Shown: piece after piece, positions 42,951 to 52,194 of the stretch
Position numbering within the stretch: the first letter of the stretch is position 1
Layout of the letters: every line of letters starts with the position of its first letter
Source: Cohnella baijiui
Lineage (GTDB): Bacteria > Bacillota > Bacilli > Paenibacillales > Paenibacillaceae
Length of the DNA stretch: 64,000 nucleotides
Direction: 5' to 3'
NCBI RefSeq assembly: GCF_020731285.1
Contig: NZ_JAJFOW010000012.1
Location: 1-64,000 of the forward strand
Program-made: the position numbers and the translations under genes
Notes under the pieces: model-generated
Databases searched by the model: none
What the model saw: only the letters and a program-made list of their open reading frames with translations
What the model was told of the DNA's origin: nothing

Positions 42951-43001
42951 AAGTTGGATTTTTCAAGAGCGGTTATGATCTGCGGCATAGAGGTGAGATA
43001 G

Positions 43002-43799
43002 ATGTGTACAGGCTTGGCCATGTATGACACAAGTGAAGTTACTCCCATGGAGGCTTGTATTGTAGGCGAGTCTTTCTTTGATGCTATCGGTGCAAGGATC
43101 ACAACAGTCGCGTACTATACATACAACAATGATGAAGAGGGACTCCATGTTGATTTGATAGAAACCGCTCTCTCCGAACTCAAGAGAAAAATAAACGCTA
43201 AAGAAGTTACGGCATTTCGATTATTTAATGAACAGAAGGGCTATTCCCCGTGGTTTGCATCCTTCGGGTACATGACCGATGAGTTTGGCGGCTTTCATCA
43301 CATGGATGCTCAGTGTGCCGTGCCTATTGAAGACATATATGAAAATTTCATCGGCTTTGTGGAGGATGTATCGAAGAAATTTAGCTATCCGTATGGAATC
43401 GTGTATGCTACCCCAAAAGTGGCGGATGCTTTTTACTATGCGGAAGGCGAGAATCTGATTAAATTGTTTCCATATGAGGATTCGAAGATTTTTAAGGAAG
43501 AAACGCCAGGGAGATTTAAAGGGAAGGTTCGTTACCGGGGGGACATGCTGAGAATGGTATATCCCTGCAATATGATGAACGAAAACCATCTTCAAATCAA
43601 ACTCCAAGGCATGACGCTTGGAGAGTGGATTGTCAAAGAACGGGGCCGCGGCTTTCTAAGGAAAATCAGCAATGATTTGTGGCTTTGGGAGGTTGGAAGG
43701 GATGATATGGAAGGCGTAAACAAATACTGCGGAGACGCCGGAATCCTGCTGGCCTGGAAGCCGCCTTTTCCAACAAAGCCTTCCAGAATTTTGCCTTAG
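43002..43799 (+). CDS. Protein of unknown function in the immunity-like cluster
   Basis: This soluble protein of 265 residues has no recognised domain. Visible features are the start MCTGLAMYDTSEVTPMEACIVGESFFD, a central HHMDAQCAVPIEDIYENFIGF and a C-terminal DLWLWEVGRDDMEGVNKYC. The site GAGGTGAGATAG precedes ATG 43002. It stands 51 bases after the DUF4303 gene on the same strand. The size and setting suggest an immunity-type protein, but there is no direct evidence. Confidence 0.6.
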   Translation: MCTGLAMYDTSEVTPMEACIVGESFFDAIGARITTVAYYTYNNDEEGLHVDLIETALSELKRKINAKEVTAFRLFNEQKGYSPWFASFGYMTDEFGGFHHMDAQCAVPIEDIYENFIGFVEDVSKKFSYPYGIVYATPKVADAFYYAEGENLIKLFPYEDSKIFKEETPGRFKGKVRYRGDMLRMVYPCNMMNENHLQIKLQGMTLGEWIVKERGRGFLRKISNDLWLWEVGRDDMEGVNKYCGDAGILLAWKPPFPTKPSRILP

Positions 43800-43840
43800 C
43801 GTTTTTGTTAAGCGGATCGCACAGGATAGGAGAGACGACG

Positions 43841-44263
43841 GTGCAACTTTCAGATTCCACCCATGCCGAAATTACCGCGCTGTGTAAGCAAGGCGATGAT
43901 TTGGTGAGAGCAGGCCATCTTGAGACGGGCAAGAATAAGTACGTCGCGGCCCTCCGATTATTGCCTGAAAATCATCGGGAATGGGAGGCCGCAACGTGGA
44001 TCTATGTGGCTATTGGAGATGCCCACTTTCAGATGAAGAATTACGATAAGGCATTCAAATGTTTTTTTAATGCTGTACAGGGACCGAAGGGGTTGGGGAA
44101 TCCCTACATCCATCTTCGGCTAGGGCAATTGTATTACGAACAGGAAAACCTTGAAAAGGCGGCAGACGAGCTGACCCGGGCTTACATGGGTGCCGGGATT
44201 GCGATCTTTATGGAAGATGACCCAAAGTATCTTGCGTTTTTGGAGACAAAAATAGAGATTTGA
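43841..44263 (+). CDS. Small tetratricopeptide-repeat protein
   Basis: The product of about 140 residues begins at GTG 43841 behind AGGAG; an upstream TTG at 43805 has no site. It contains two or three TPR-like helical pairs: ALCKQGDDLVRAGHLETGKNKYVAAL, WIYVAIGDAHFQMKNYDKAFKCFFNAV and IHLRLGQLYYEQENLEKAADELTRAY. Short TPR proteins of this kind accompany DUF4303-type genes as presumed immunity or scaffold proteins. It is the last gene of the plus-strand run. Confidence 0.75.
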   Translation: MQLSDSTHAEITALCKQGDDLVRAGHLETGKNKYVAALRLLPENHREWEAATWIYVAIGDAHFQMKNYDKAFKCFFNAVQGPKGLGNPYIHLRLGQLYYEQENLEKAADELTRAYMGAGIAIFMEDDPKYLAFLETKIEI

Positions 44264-44294
44264 AGTTCCAGGATTAGAAAATCATTATCAGCGG

Positions 44295-44993
44295 TTACGG
44301 ATTAATATCCTTGCGCTCGATATTGTGGAATGAAGCATATGCGATAATTGCTCCGAACCACGACAAGGCGATGGGGACGGCGACAATGGAACTGAGCGAG
44401 AAGCCATCCGAAACGTTGAAGATGGCGATGACGATCAGAACGGAAGTTATGATGGTTGTCGCTGTCGAATACTTCCTCATGCCGAAAAACAGCGGGATTA
44501 GACCTATAAAGCTTGCTGCCAGCGCGTTCATGATAATGGCAAGCGCTTGCCGCCTAACCAGTCCCATCGTTAATGACTCATTCATAAATTCGTAAAAGTG
44601 GTTGATCAGCAACATCAGGGAGCCGACGATCAGATTGCAAAGCACGATGGAAACGAACGTGAACGAGAACACAATGAATAGCTTCGCTACCATCAGTTTC
44701 TTGCGATTGATCAGGTACATAAATAAAACGGTAATCGATTTCGTCCTGTATTCGTCGATAATGAAGCGTGAGAGAAGAACCGATGCGAATACGATGAATG
44801 TCCCCTTTGAAAACGTGTCGATTGCAAAGAACAGCATCTCGCTATCCCGGAAGGCCTGACCTTCCGATCGGTCAAAGGCGATTAGGCATATCAAGCCGAA
44901 AATGCAAGCCATAGCTATCAGGGCTCCCCAAATATAGCCTTTGATCTTGTATTTTCTCAATTCGAGTTGAATGAGCTTAAGCACTTTGCCCAC
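44295..44993 (-). CDS. ABC-2 type transporter permease
   Basis: This 232-residue membrane protein has six hydrophobic segments (for example IWGALIAMACIFGLICLIAF and LIVGSLMLLINHFY) in the pattern of ABC-2 permeases of the antimicrobial-peptide or linearmycin exporter type. It overlaps the ATPase gene by 17 bases, so the two are coupled. Together with the upstream two-component genes it forms a four-gene minus-strand operon for sensing and expelling or resisting a membrane-active compound. Confidence 0.87.
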   Translation of the reverse strand: MGKVLKLIQLELRKYKIKGYIWGALIAMACIFGLICLIAFDRSEGQAFRDSEMLFFAIDTFSKGTFIVFASVLLSRFIIDEYRTKSITVLFMYLINRKKLMVAKLFIVFSFTFVSIVLCNLIVGSLMLLINHFYEFMNESLTMGLVRRQALAIIMNALAASFIGLIPLFFGMRKYSTATTIITSVLIVIAIFNVSDGFSLSSIVAVPIALSWFGAIIAYASFHNIERKDINP

Positions 44994-45900
44994 CCCCGTT
45001 CAGTAATCCGATGAAGTACTCTTCGAGAGAGCTGTTCTTCTGATGGATCGACTCGATCGCCACGTCGTTCATAATGAGCGTTTTATTAATTTGGGGAAGC
45101 GGAGTCGAGAGATCATAGATCCGAATCGTCTGATTTCCAATGACGCGAATGTTCGAAATGTTCAGCTGATGAGAGAGCACGTAAGCCGCTTTCACGCAGT
45201 CATTCGTCTGGAATTCGATGTATTCTGCATTCGTCTCGCGGACCTGCTCGAGAGAGACTTCCTGAATCAGCCGGCCATGGTTGATGACCCCGATCGTATC
45301 TGCCAGTTGCTCGATCTCCGCGAGGAGGTGACTGGAGACCAGAATGGAGATTCCGTATTCTTGGGACAAAATACGCAGCAGGTGTCGGATCTCCTTAATG
45401 CCGACCGGATCCAGCCCGTTAATCGGTTCGTCTAGAATAAGCAATTCCGGTTTCGTTGCAATCGCCCTCGCGATGCCCAACCGTTGCTTCATCCCGAGCG
45501 AAAAGTCTTTGACGGGCTTGCCGTCGATTCCGCGCAACTGAACCAATTCCAGCGCTTCGTCGATGGCTTTCTTGTTGTAATAACCCATGTATTCGCAATG
45601 AAGCTCCAGGTTGGATCGGGCCGTCAGTTTGTCGTAGAAAATGGGGTATTCGATAATCGAGCCTATCCTGCCCAGCATGGCGTAAGAGGTGAGGGTCAAC
45701 TTCTCGCCAAATAGCTCAATCTCCCCGGACGTTGGTTTGATGAGATTGGTCAACATTTTCATAATCGTCGTTTTGCCCGCTCCGTTAGGCCCAAGGAAGC
45801 CGTAAATTTCCCCTTGTTTGACCTTCATACTCACTTCGGATACGGATTCTTTGCCCTTGAACGTTTTGGATAATCGATGCGTCTGCAGGACGTAGGTCAT
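44977..45900 (-). CDS. ABC transporter ATP-binding protein
   Basis: The 307-residue ATPase has Walker A GPNGAGKTT at 37-45, signature FSLGMKQRLG near 130, Walker B ELLILDEPINGLDP and a switch His in ILVSSHLLAEIE. A C-terminal extension of about 90 residues (YIEFQTNDCVKAAYVLSHQL) is typical of lantibiotic- and bacitracin-type exporters. It is encoded 73 bases after the kinase gene and overlaps the permease gene. Confidence 0.93.
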   Translation of the reverse strand: MTYVLQTHRLSKTFKGKESVSEVSMKVKQGEIYGFLGPNGAGKTTIMKMLTNLIKPTSGEIELFGEKLTLTSYAMLGRIGSIIEYPIFYDKLTARSNLELHCEYMGYYNKKAIDEALELVQLRGIDGKPVKDFSLGMKQRLGIARAIATKPELLILDEPINGLDPVGIKEIRHLLRILSQEYGISILVSSHLLAEIEQLADTIGVINHGRLIQEVSLEQVRETNAEYIEFQTNDCVKAAYVLSHQLNISNIRVIGNQTIRIYDLSTPLPQINKTLIMNDVAIESIHQKNSSLEEYFIGLLNGGGQSA

Positions 45901-45973
45901 GAACGTTCTTCCCTTCCTTCCGTTGTTACGAAAATCATAACGGATGAAATGGCGATTTTTCCTTACTCGTTTC

Positions 45974-46918
45974 TTACGCGTTTCTTAAGTTGAATTTCCT
46001 TAACCGAACCGTGAAGACGGTCCGCTCGTGAGGCTTGCTGTTCAGTTCGATCGATCCTCCCATCGCTTCTGCCAGCCTTCGGGCTATCGTAAGGCCCAGA
46101 CCGCTTCCCTGAACCTTCTTGTTCCTGGAGTCATCCAGCGTATACAATCGTTCGAATACGAGATCTTGATGCGCCGCTTCGATTCCCTTCCCCCGATCCC
46201 ACACTTCCACAAGAATGGATGCGCCTTCATCTTTCAGCGTCAGGCCGATCGTTCCGCCGTCTGTTCCATAGCGCAGCGCATTGGAGATCAGGTTATCCAA
46301 GATCCGTCTCCATGCATCTTCATTGCCGAGCGCGTACATCGCCCCTGAAGGAATATCGAGGGACACCGCGAGCCCGCGGCTTTCGATCTGTTCATGGAAC
46401 TGTAGAATACTTTGCCTGCAGGACTCGCTGACATTGATGCGGCTTAAAGGGATATCGATGTCCCCGGATTCGAGCTTCGCCAAGTCGAAGAAAGTGTCGA
46501 TCAATTGGATGGCTTCTCTCGTTTTACCGAACAGTTTGGCTAACAGTTCATTCCGCTCGCCTTCCTCGACAGGCGGTCGCAGATGAAGCGTCTCTGCGTA
46601 TCCAAGAACGACCGTCAGAGGCGTTCGGAGATCGTGCGAGATATTCGCAAGCATTTTGCGAGATGCGATTCGGGACCTTGCGTGCTCGGCCGACGCTTTG
46701 AGGCTGCTGTCGAGCAGCTGATTGATATCGGTCATGAGCGCCTGAAGCTCCGAATCCCGGGTCAGGTGGAGAAGCTTCTCTCCTGAGCGTCTCTCCATGA
46801 TCTGCTCCAACTTGCCGCGAATCTGTCGCAATTCTGAGGTTCTCCGGGCGTTCGATCGGTAACGCGCGATGAGGAAGCCGGTTAAAATGACGATAACAGT
46901 CATAAGGAGAACGTTCAT
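45974..46918 (-). CDS. Sensor histidine kinase
   Basis: The 314-residue kinase has one membrane segment at residues 2-19 and no extracellular domain. The dimerisation motif is NISHDLRTPLTV with phospho-acceptor His95, and the ATPase boxes are DNLISNALRYG, DRGKGI and GSGLGL. With so little outside the membrane it may sense through the ABC transporter encoded downstream, as BceS-type kinases do. It follows the response regulator gene by four bases. Confidence 0.92.
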   Translation of the reverse strand: MNVLLMTVIVILTGFLIARYRSNARRTSELRQIRGKLEQIMERRSGEKLLHLTRDSELQALMTDINQLLDSSLKASAEHARSRIASRKMLANISHDLRTPLTVVLGYAETLHLRPPVEEGERNELLAKLFGKTREAIQLIDTFFDLAKLESGDIDIPLSRINVSESCRQSILQFHEQIESRGLAVSLDIPSGAMYALGNEDAWRRILDNLISNALRYGTDGGTIGLTLKDEGASILVEVWDRGKGIEAAHQDLVFERLYTLDDSRNKKVQGSGLGLTIARRLAEAMGGSIELNSKPHERTVFTVRLRKFNLRNA

Positions 46919-46922
46919 CGCG

Positions 46923-47621
46923 TCAGCCCTCCCATTTGTAGCCGATTCCCCATAAAGTTTTGATATAAGTCGGACGGGAAGGATCGTCTTCGATCTTCTC
47001 TCTTAACCTCCTGATATGAACGTTAATGACGTTCTCGTCCCCCATATAGTCGTCATTCCAAATGAGTCCGTAGAGTTGGGATTTGGTGAAAACCCGGTTT
47101 TTGTTCGTCGCAAAAAGCTTTAGAATATCAAACTCCTTGGCAGTTAGACGCACTGCTTGCCCTTTTTTCTTCACGGAATAATTGGCAAAGTCCAGTTCAA
47201 GGTCCCCAACGCTCACGGACGGTTCGATCTGGGGCTCCGCGCTTGAATAAATCGTGGCTCTTCGAATAGCTGCCTTCATCCTCGCGGACAGCTCAATCGT
47301 CGAGAAAGGCTTCTGAATATAGTCGTCCGCTCCGAATCCGAGCCCTAGCGCCTTGTCGACGTCCCCATCCTTAGCTGACATGATGAGAATCGGCACCTTG
47401 CTTCTCTCCCGGATTCTGCGAATGACTTCCATACCGTCCAGCCCCGGCAACATCAGATCGACGAGGACAAGGTCGTAGTCCTTGTTTGAGAACAGCGCCA
47501 ACCCTTCCATGCCATCCGTTGCTCCGTCGATTAGAAAGCCCTCACGACTAAAGGCATTACGCAGCATCTCGATAATGGAATGGTCATCTTCTATGATCAA
47601 AATGCGAGGTGTTCCAGACAT
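46923..47621 (-). CDS. OmpR family response regulator
   Basis: This 232-residue regulator has acidic residues EDD at 11-13, phospho-acceptor Asp55 (LVLVDLMLPGLDG) and a winged-helix output domain (LTAKEFDILKLFATNKNRVFTKSQL, then NVINVHIRRLREKIED). It is the first gene of the minus-strand unit regulator, kinase, ATPase, permease, which it presumably activates. Confidence 0.94.
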   Translation of the reverse strand: MSGTPRILIIEDDHSIIEMLRNAFSREGFLIDGATDGMEGLALFSNKDYDLVLVDLMLPGLDGMEVIRRIRERSKVPILIMSAKDGDVDKALGLGFGADDYIQKPFSTIELSARMKAAIRRATIYSSAEPQIEPSVSVGDLELDFANYSVKKKGQAVRLTAKEFDILKLFATNKNRVFTKSQLYGLIWNDDYMGDENVINVHIRRLREKIEDDPSRPTYIKTLWGIGYKWEG

Positions 47622-47661
47622 GATTCACCCACCATTTTCCATAATTTCTTGTTCAATCATA

Positions 47662-48576
47662 TCAGACAATGTATTTCTCCATGATTTTAGTTAAAAAATT
47701 CCGAAAGTCCTCAACATAGGCTCTCGGTTCGACGATTTCCAGATTTGTACCGAAGCTTGCTAAAAATTGAAATCCAATGCTGTTCTGAGGAACATGAATG
47801 GTGGCCAAGAAAAGTTCGGGACTATAGGGTTCAATACTCTTTCGTCCGTACCTTTCAATGAATTGATCTTTGATGCCGGGCGAAATCAACGCCTTGACTT
47901 CTACCAGTTCCGGTTGATAACTTGCTTCCTGCTCTTGCTTCAACAAATCATCTCTGGGGCTAAACGTTTGTTCATCCATATGAAGATGATCGATCCGAGA
48001 TAACTTAAACGTTCGATATCTCATTCGATGCAAACAGAAGCCTTTCAGATACCAACTCGTTTCGCTAAAATGGAGCTGGTATGGCTCGACCATTCTGTTC
48101 GTTTTCATGCCGTTTTTGTCCAAATAATCGAATGAAATGATCCTTCTCGCTAATATGGCTTCTTGACACCTCTTCAAGGTTGGACGAATTTCAGACCGGC
48201 CCTCCCAATCATAAAATGACACCTGGATGGAACCTTTCGGAGACAATGGGCTAACCATTGCCTCTATTTTTTTTATAGTCACTTCAACATCTTCGCTAAT
48301 CAGAATTTGTTCCAATCCGCCGAGCGCAGTTAATATACTCTCTAAGTCGGAGCTTGTTAATAGACGTTTATCAAACTTGTATTCATCCATAATGCCGTAG
48401 CCGCCATGAATGCCGTTGACCGAATAGATGGGGATGTTTGATAAACTCAAGGTTTCCATATCGCGAAGAATCGTCCTTTTGGAGACGTTGAACAATTGCG
48501 CGAATTCTGTTGTTGAAACGACATCCTTTTTCAGCAAGATCATGATGATCGATATTAATCTTTCAACCTTTTCCAT
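47662..48576 (-). CDS. WYL-domain transcriptional regulator (YafY type)
   Basis: This 304-residue protein begins MEKVERLISIIMILLKKD. The winged helix is STTEFAQLFNVSKRTILRDMETL and a WYL domain with TSWYLKGFCLHRMRYRTFKLSRI follows at about 175-200. ATG 48576 stands behind AGAGGGATAACG. It is divergent from a PhnB-like gene. A perfect palindrome in the space between them may be its operator. Ligands of WYL domains are often nucleotides or nucleic acids; none is evident here. Confidence 0.9.
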   Translation of the reverse strand: MEKVERLISIIMILLKKDVVSTTEFAQLFNVSKRTILRDMETLSLSNIPIYSVNGIHGGYGIMDEYKFDKRLLTSSDLESILTALGGLEQILISEDVEVTIKKIEAMVSPLSPKGSIQVSFYDWEGRSEIRPTLKRCQEAILARRIISFDYLDKNGMKTNRMVEPYQLHFSETSWYLKGFCLHRMRYRTFKLSRIDHLHMDEQTFSPRDDLLKQEQEASYQPELVEVKALISPGIKDQFIERYGRKSIEPYSPELFLATIHVPQNSIGFQFLASFGTNLEIVEPRAYVEDFRNFLTKIMEKYIV

Positions 48577-48610
48577 CGTTATCCCTCTTTTTTCTACTTT
48601 ATGTATAAAC

Positions 48611-48630
48611 GGTGACATACAGCTGTCACC
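48611..48630. promoter_or_regulatory. Palindrome between the WYL regulator and the PhnB-like gene
   Basis: GGTGAC (48611-48616) and GTCACC (48625-48630) flank eight bases. The site is 34 bases from the regulator start and 46 from the PhnB-like start. Confidence 0.55.
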
Positions 48631-48676
48631 TCATATTCAGTATACTACATTCATAACAAGAAGGAGGTATTGCTTG

Positions 48677-49141
48677 ATGTCAGCTATTGCCTATTTAAAC
48701 TTTGATGGAACTGCAGAGCAAGCGATTGAATTTTATTCGAAGGCTTTAAACGCAATTGAAGTAAAAAAAGTGAAATTCGGGGATATCCCGCAAGATCCAA
48801 ACTACCCCCTGCCGGAAAATGAGTTAAATATGATCATGGAGTCTTCCATAGCATTCGCAGGCGGGAAAATCATGATGTCGGACATATTGCCTTCCATGAA
48901 GGCGGTAACCGGTGAGCTGGTGAAAGGGAACAACATTCTGATTAGTCTGGTCATCGATGATAAGCAAAAGCTGGAGGAATATTTTAGTCATTTGTCCCAT
49001 GGCGGGCATATCATCATGCCGTTATCCAATACGCCTTGGTCTTCGTGCTTTGGAATGCTGGTTGATCAATTTGGAGTGAACTGGAAATTTAACAGCGACG
49101 CAGATCAGTTTCTTGATCACGTCTTATCCAACAAACAGTAA
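48677..49141 (+). CDS. PhnB/VOC-like protein
   Basis: This 154-residue protein belongs to the PhnB-like branch of the vicinal-oxygen-chelate fold: AIAYLNFDGTAEQAIEFYSKAL at the N-terminus, MLVDQFGVNWKFNSD near the end, with two beta-alpha-beta-beta-beta modules. Metal ligands are not complete, so it may be non-catalytic. AAGGAGGTATTGCTTG precedes ATG 48677; the frame is open further up, but those codons overlap the divergent regulator. It is the likely target of that WYL regulator. Confidence 0.88.
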   Translation: MSAIAYLNFDGTAEQAIEFYSKALNAIEVKKVKFGDIPQDPNYPLPENELNMIMESSIAFAGGKIMMSDILPSMKAVTGELVKGNNILISLVIDDKQKLEEYFSHLSHGGHIIMPLSNTPWSSCFGMLVDQFGVNWKFNSDADQFLDHVLSNKQ

Positions 49142-49212
49142 CGCATTCTGAAAAATGGTCTTCCAACTGAAGGCCATTTTTTTACTTTGTGGAAAGGAGA
49201 CTCTTTTCGAAT

Positions 49213-49782
49213 ATGGAATTGGATCCTTTATTGCCCGTAAAATCGAGAGAAGCGTTGAGATTTTGGCTACAGGAACATAGTAAATCTGAAAAATCTTGTT
49301 GGGTCTTGGTCAGTATGACGCCCAAATCGGATACGCTCTTCTATTTGGACGCTGTCGAGGAAGCTTTGTGTTTTGGATGGATCGATGGAGTCAAGAAGAA
49401 AATATCTGAAACGGAGCTGGCTCAGAGACTGTCCCCTCGAAGCCAAAAAAGCTCATGGACTGAATTGAACAAAGAACGTGTCCGCCGACTCGAAAAGTTG
49501 GGGTTGATGACAGACGAAGGAAGAAAGGTTCTTCCCGATATGGATTACGATTCTTTCAGAATAGATGGAGCTATAGAGGAAAGGCTAAAAGAGGAAAGGC
49601 AAGTATATGAGAATTTCAAGGCATTTCCAGATCTTTATAAAAGAGTTCGGATCGACACGATCCAAAGCAATAAGAATCAGCCAGAATTATTTCAGAGCAG
49701 ATTAGACAAATTCATAACCAACACGAGAGAAAACAAAATGTACGGTCAATGGAATGATAATGGACGTCTATTAGATGGTTAA
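49213..49782 (+). CDS. YdeI/OmpD-associated family protein
   Basis: The protein of about 189 residues has the YdeI-like pattern: REALRFWLQEHSKSEKSCWVLV, then YLDAVEEALCFGWIDGVKKKI, SPRSQKSSWTELNKERVRRLEKLGLM and a C-terminal helical NKMYGQW. The family is widespread in soil bacteria and has been linked to protection against antimicrobial peptides; no mechanism is established. AAGGAG lies 14 bases before ATG 49213, and GTG 49189 is an alternative start. It overlaps the next fragment by eight bases. Confidence 0.85.
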   Translation: MELDPLLPVKSREALRFWLQEHSKSEKSCWVLVSMTPKSDTLFYLDAVEEALCFGWIDGVKKKISETELAQRLSPRSQKSSWTELNKERVRRLEKLGLMTDEGRKVLPDMDYDSFRIDGAIEERLKEERQVYENFKAFPDLYKRVRIDTIQSNKNQPELFQSRLDKFITNTRENKMYGQWNDNGRLLDG

Positions 49783-50065
49783 GATGCCGGGCCTTATTGA
49801 CAACTCCACCATGTCGCGGGTCAATTACAAGGACGAATACTTCGCTTCCGACCGGATTGGGAACAGCGTGAACACGAGCCCGGTCTTCATCCGCCGCATT
49901 CTGGGACAGCTGGCGAAGGCCCAACTGGTATCCGTCCAGCACGGAGGAACCGGGGCCGGATGGAAGCTGGCCCGCGAAGCCGATGCCATCACCTTGCAGG
50001 AAGTATACGAAGCGGTCGTGCAGACGCCTCTGTTCGAGCTGCACCACGCAGACCAATGTAACTGA
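49775..50065 (+). pseudogene. Rrf2 family regulator fragment
   Basis: The middle of an Rrf2/YwnA-type regulator is visible: DRIGNSVNTSPVFIRRILGQLAKAQLVSVQ, then the wing GWKLAREADAITLQEVYEAVVQTPLFELHH. The first helix of the DNA-binding domain and the C-terminal dimerisation helix, about 50 residues, are missing. The stop follows HHADQCN. Codon use is GC-richer than in the YdeI gene before it. Probably a remnant. Confidence 0.72.
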
Positions 50066-50155
50066 ATTAGTTATCTTGAATAGACAAAAAGGAGAAGGGC
50101 TATCCGCCGGTTTTTGGAAAAGAATCGTGTTTGTTGGATGTGCGACAAATACGAC

Positions 50156-50743
50156 TTAGGTTGAACGGATTCCTTCGAATGCGTTCTTGACTAAACTTTC
50201 CACATAAGGTTCGTCCAAGGATTCGCCTGTCACAAGCAAACGATAGAAAATCGGCCCGTAAATGAGATCAATGCATATGCCAATGTCGAGATTATTTTTC
50301 AATTCCCCGCGTTGAACCCCTTTTTCCAAAAGACCTCTTGCCTCAAGTCGGCGGGGACGGAAAAACCGAGTACGATAGGCCTCCGCCAATCCTGAATCAA
50401 ACTGCCCTTCACCTAATAACTCTGTAATGATTGTCCCCTCTCGGCTTGTCAAAAATCCGGTTAAATTCGTGGCGTGAATTAATATATCATTAAAGGTTGT
50501 ACCTGTATCAGGCACGGGTAATCTGTCCGTGGCGGCATGCAGGAAACCATCCATGACCACGGCAGCCTTGTTAGGCCACCATTTATATATCGTGGCTTTG
50601 CTAACTTGGGCGCGATCGGCAATTTTATCCACGGTGACGGCTTGAAAGCCATTTTCCAGCAATAACTCGTAAGATGCGGTAAGGATAGACTTTTGAGCTT
50701 CTATATTACGCGGCCTGCCTCTTTTTCCATTCATCTTCATCAA
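50156..50743 (-). CDS. TetR/AcrR family regulator of the downstream MFS gene
   Basis: The 195-residue repressor begins with KRGRPRNIEAQKSILTASYELL and has the helix-turn-helix VDKIADRAQVSKATIYKWWP at about 39-58. The C-terminal part (LIYGPIFYRLLVTGESLDEPYVESLV) resembles the regulator at 17131. It is divergent from an MFS exporter gene, with three copies of a 16-base dyad between them, which makes direct repression of both genes likely. Confidence 0.92.
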   Translation of the reverse strand: MMKMNGKRGRPRNIEAQKSILTASYELLLENGFQAVTVDKIADRAQVSKATIYKWWPNKAAVVMDGFLHAATDRLPVPDTGTTFNDILIHATNLTGFLTSREGTIITELLGEGQFDSGLAEAYRTRFFRPRRLEARGLLEKGVQRGELKNNLDIGICIDLIYGPIFYRLLVTGESLDEPYVESLVKNAFEGIRST

Positions 50744-50782
50744 CCTCTTTCGTCTCCTACCTATCTGATCCGATAAAAAATA

Positions 50783-50899
50783 AACTATACGTTCAGTATA
50801 CCGTTAAAAAATGAAAAATAAAGTTGCGATCGCCTATTTACAAAACTACACGTTCAGTATATTATTCATTTATGCAATTTATAAACTGTACGTTCAGTT
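50783..50899. promoter_or_regulatory. Three TetR operators
   Basis: AACTATACGTTCAGTA (50783-50798), AACTACACGTTCAGTA (50844-50859) and AACTGTACGTTCAGTT (50884-50899) share the dyad AACTG-n-ACGT-n-CAGTT. They lie between the TetR gene and the MFS gene. Spacings are 61 and 40 bases. Confidence 0.85.
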
Positions 50900-50989
50900 T
50901 TAAATGAAATGGAGGAACGATGTGAGAAGGAAGCCGGATGGAATCGTAACTGTCGTGACACTATATTTTGATATAAGGAGTGGCCTCAA

Positions 50990-52183
50990 ATGACGGATTT
51001 AAAAAGACAAACGATCGAGATCAATATCCCAACTTGGTTGACCCTGCTTCTGGCTGCCGCATGCGGCGTCATTGTAGCTAATCTTTACTATGCGCAGCCC
51101 TTGGTTGGGGTCATTAGCTCTTCCATCGGGCTGTCCGCAAACAGTTCGGGCTTGATCGTGACGTTAACGCAAATAGGTTATGTAGTCGGCTTGTTGTTTA
51201 TCGTACCCATGGGAGATATCGTTGAAAATCGAAGGTTGGTTGCCGCATCTTTACTTCTCACAGGTGTTGCGCTTGCCATCATGGCAGTGTCGAAACAAGC
51301 TGTGCCATTTTTGGCGGCTTCGTTTGTCATCGGCATAGGGTCGGTCGCCGCGCAGGTGCTCGTGCCTTTTGCGTCATACCTTGCATCCGATTCTTCACGC
51401 GGTCGCGTTGTCGGCAATGTCATGAGCGGTTTGTTGCTTGGCATCATGCTCTCGCGTCCGTTGTCGAGCCTGGTGGCCGATTTCCTGGGCTGGCATGCCA
51501 TATTCGCCTTGTCTGCCGCGGCGGTTATTGTTTTGGCGATCGTACTGTCAAAGGTGCTACCATCAAGAAAGCCCACGACGGACACACGCTATACCGCTCT
51601 GCTCGGTTCGATGCGGCACTTGCTGCGGACTACCCCGATCTTACGCCGCCGGGCTGCTTATCATGCATGCGCGTTTGCTACTTTCAGTTTATTTTGGACA
51701 ACCGTTCCGTTAATGTTATCCGGCCCGATCTTTCATTTTTCGCAGATACACATTGCGCTGTTCGCGCTTGTCGGAGTCGCGGGTGCAATAGCCGCGCCTT
51801 TGGCAGGACGGCTGGCCGACCGCGGTTGGACTAAACCCGCAACAGGGATTGCACTTGCCACTGTCATCGTTTCGATGCTGCTTCCGCTAATGATCCATAC
51901 GGGTTCAATCACCGGAATCGTTATTCTCGTCGTTTCAGCTATTTTATTGGACGCCGGCGTATCCGCAAACCTTGTGCTTGGACAACGCGCGCTCTTCTCG
52001 CTCAGTCCGGAAATTCGCAGTCGGCTGAATGGGCTTTTTATGGCTATCTTCTTTTTTGGCGGCGCCATCGGATCCGCAATTGGGGGATGGACATATGCTG
52101 CAGGAGGATGGAGTGCCGTGTTATGGATTGGAATGGCCTTCCCGATCGTAGCCATCCTTTATTTTGCGACGGAGAAGAAGTAA
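50990..52183 (+). CDS. MFS transporter
   Basis: This 397-residue exporter has 12 hydrophobic segments. [20 protein letters not shown] in the first segments and GDIVENRR in loop 2-3 are typical of the YgaY/YybF-like branch of multidrug facilitators. [28 protein letters not shown] near segment 11 is characteristic. AAGGAG precedes ATG 50990. It is controlled, by inference, by the divergent TetR through three operators. It converges on a MATE gene. Confidence 0.92.
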   Translation: MTDLKRQTIEINIPTWLTLLLAAACGVIVANLYYAQPLVGVISSSIGLSANSSGLIVTLTQIGYVVGLLFIVPMGDIVENRRLVAASLLLTGVALAIMAVSKQAVPFLAASFVIGIGSVAAQVLVPFASYLASDSSRGRVVGNVMSGLLLGIMLSRPLSSLVADFLGWHAIFALSAAAVIVLAIVLSKVLPSRKPTTDTRYTALLGSMRHLLRTTPILRRRAAYHACAFATFSLFWTTVPLMLSGPIFHFSQIHIALFALVGVAGAIAAPLAGRLADRGWTKPATGIALATVIVSMLLPLMIHTGSITGIVILVVSAILLDAGVSANLVLGQRALFSLSPEIRSRLNGLFMAIFFFGGAIGSAIGGWTYAAGGWSAVLWIGMAFPIVAILYFATEKK

Positions 52184-52194
52184 TGCTATTCCAC

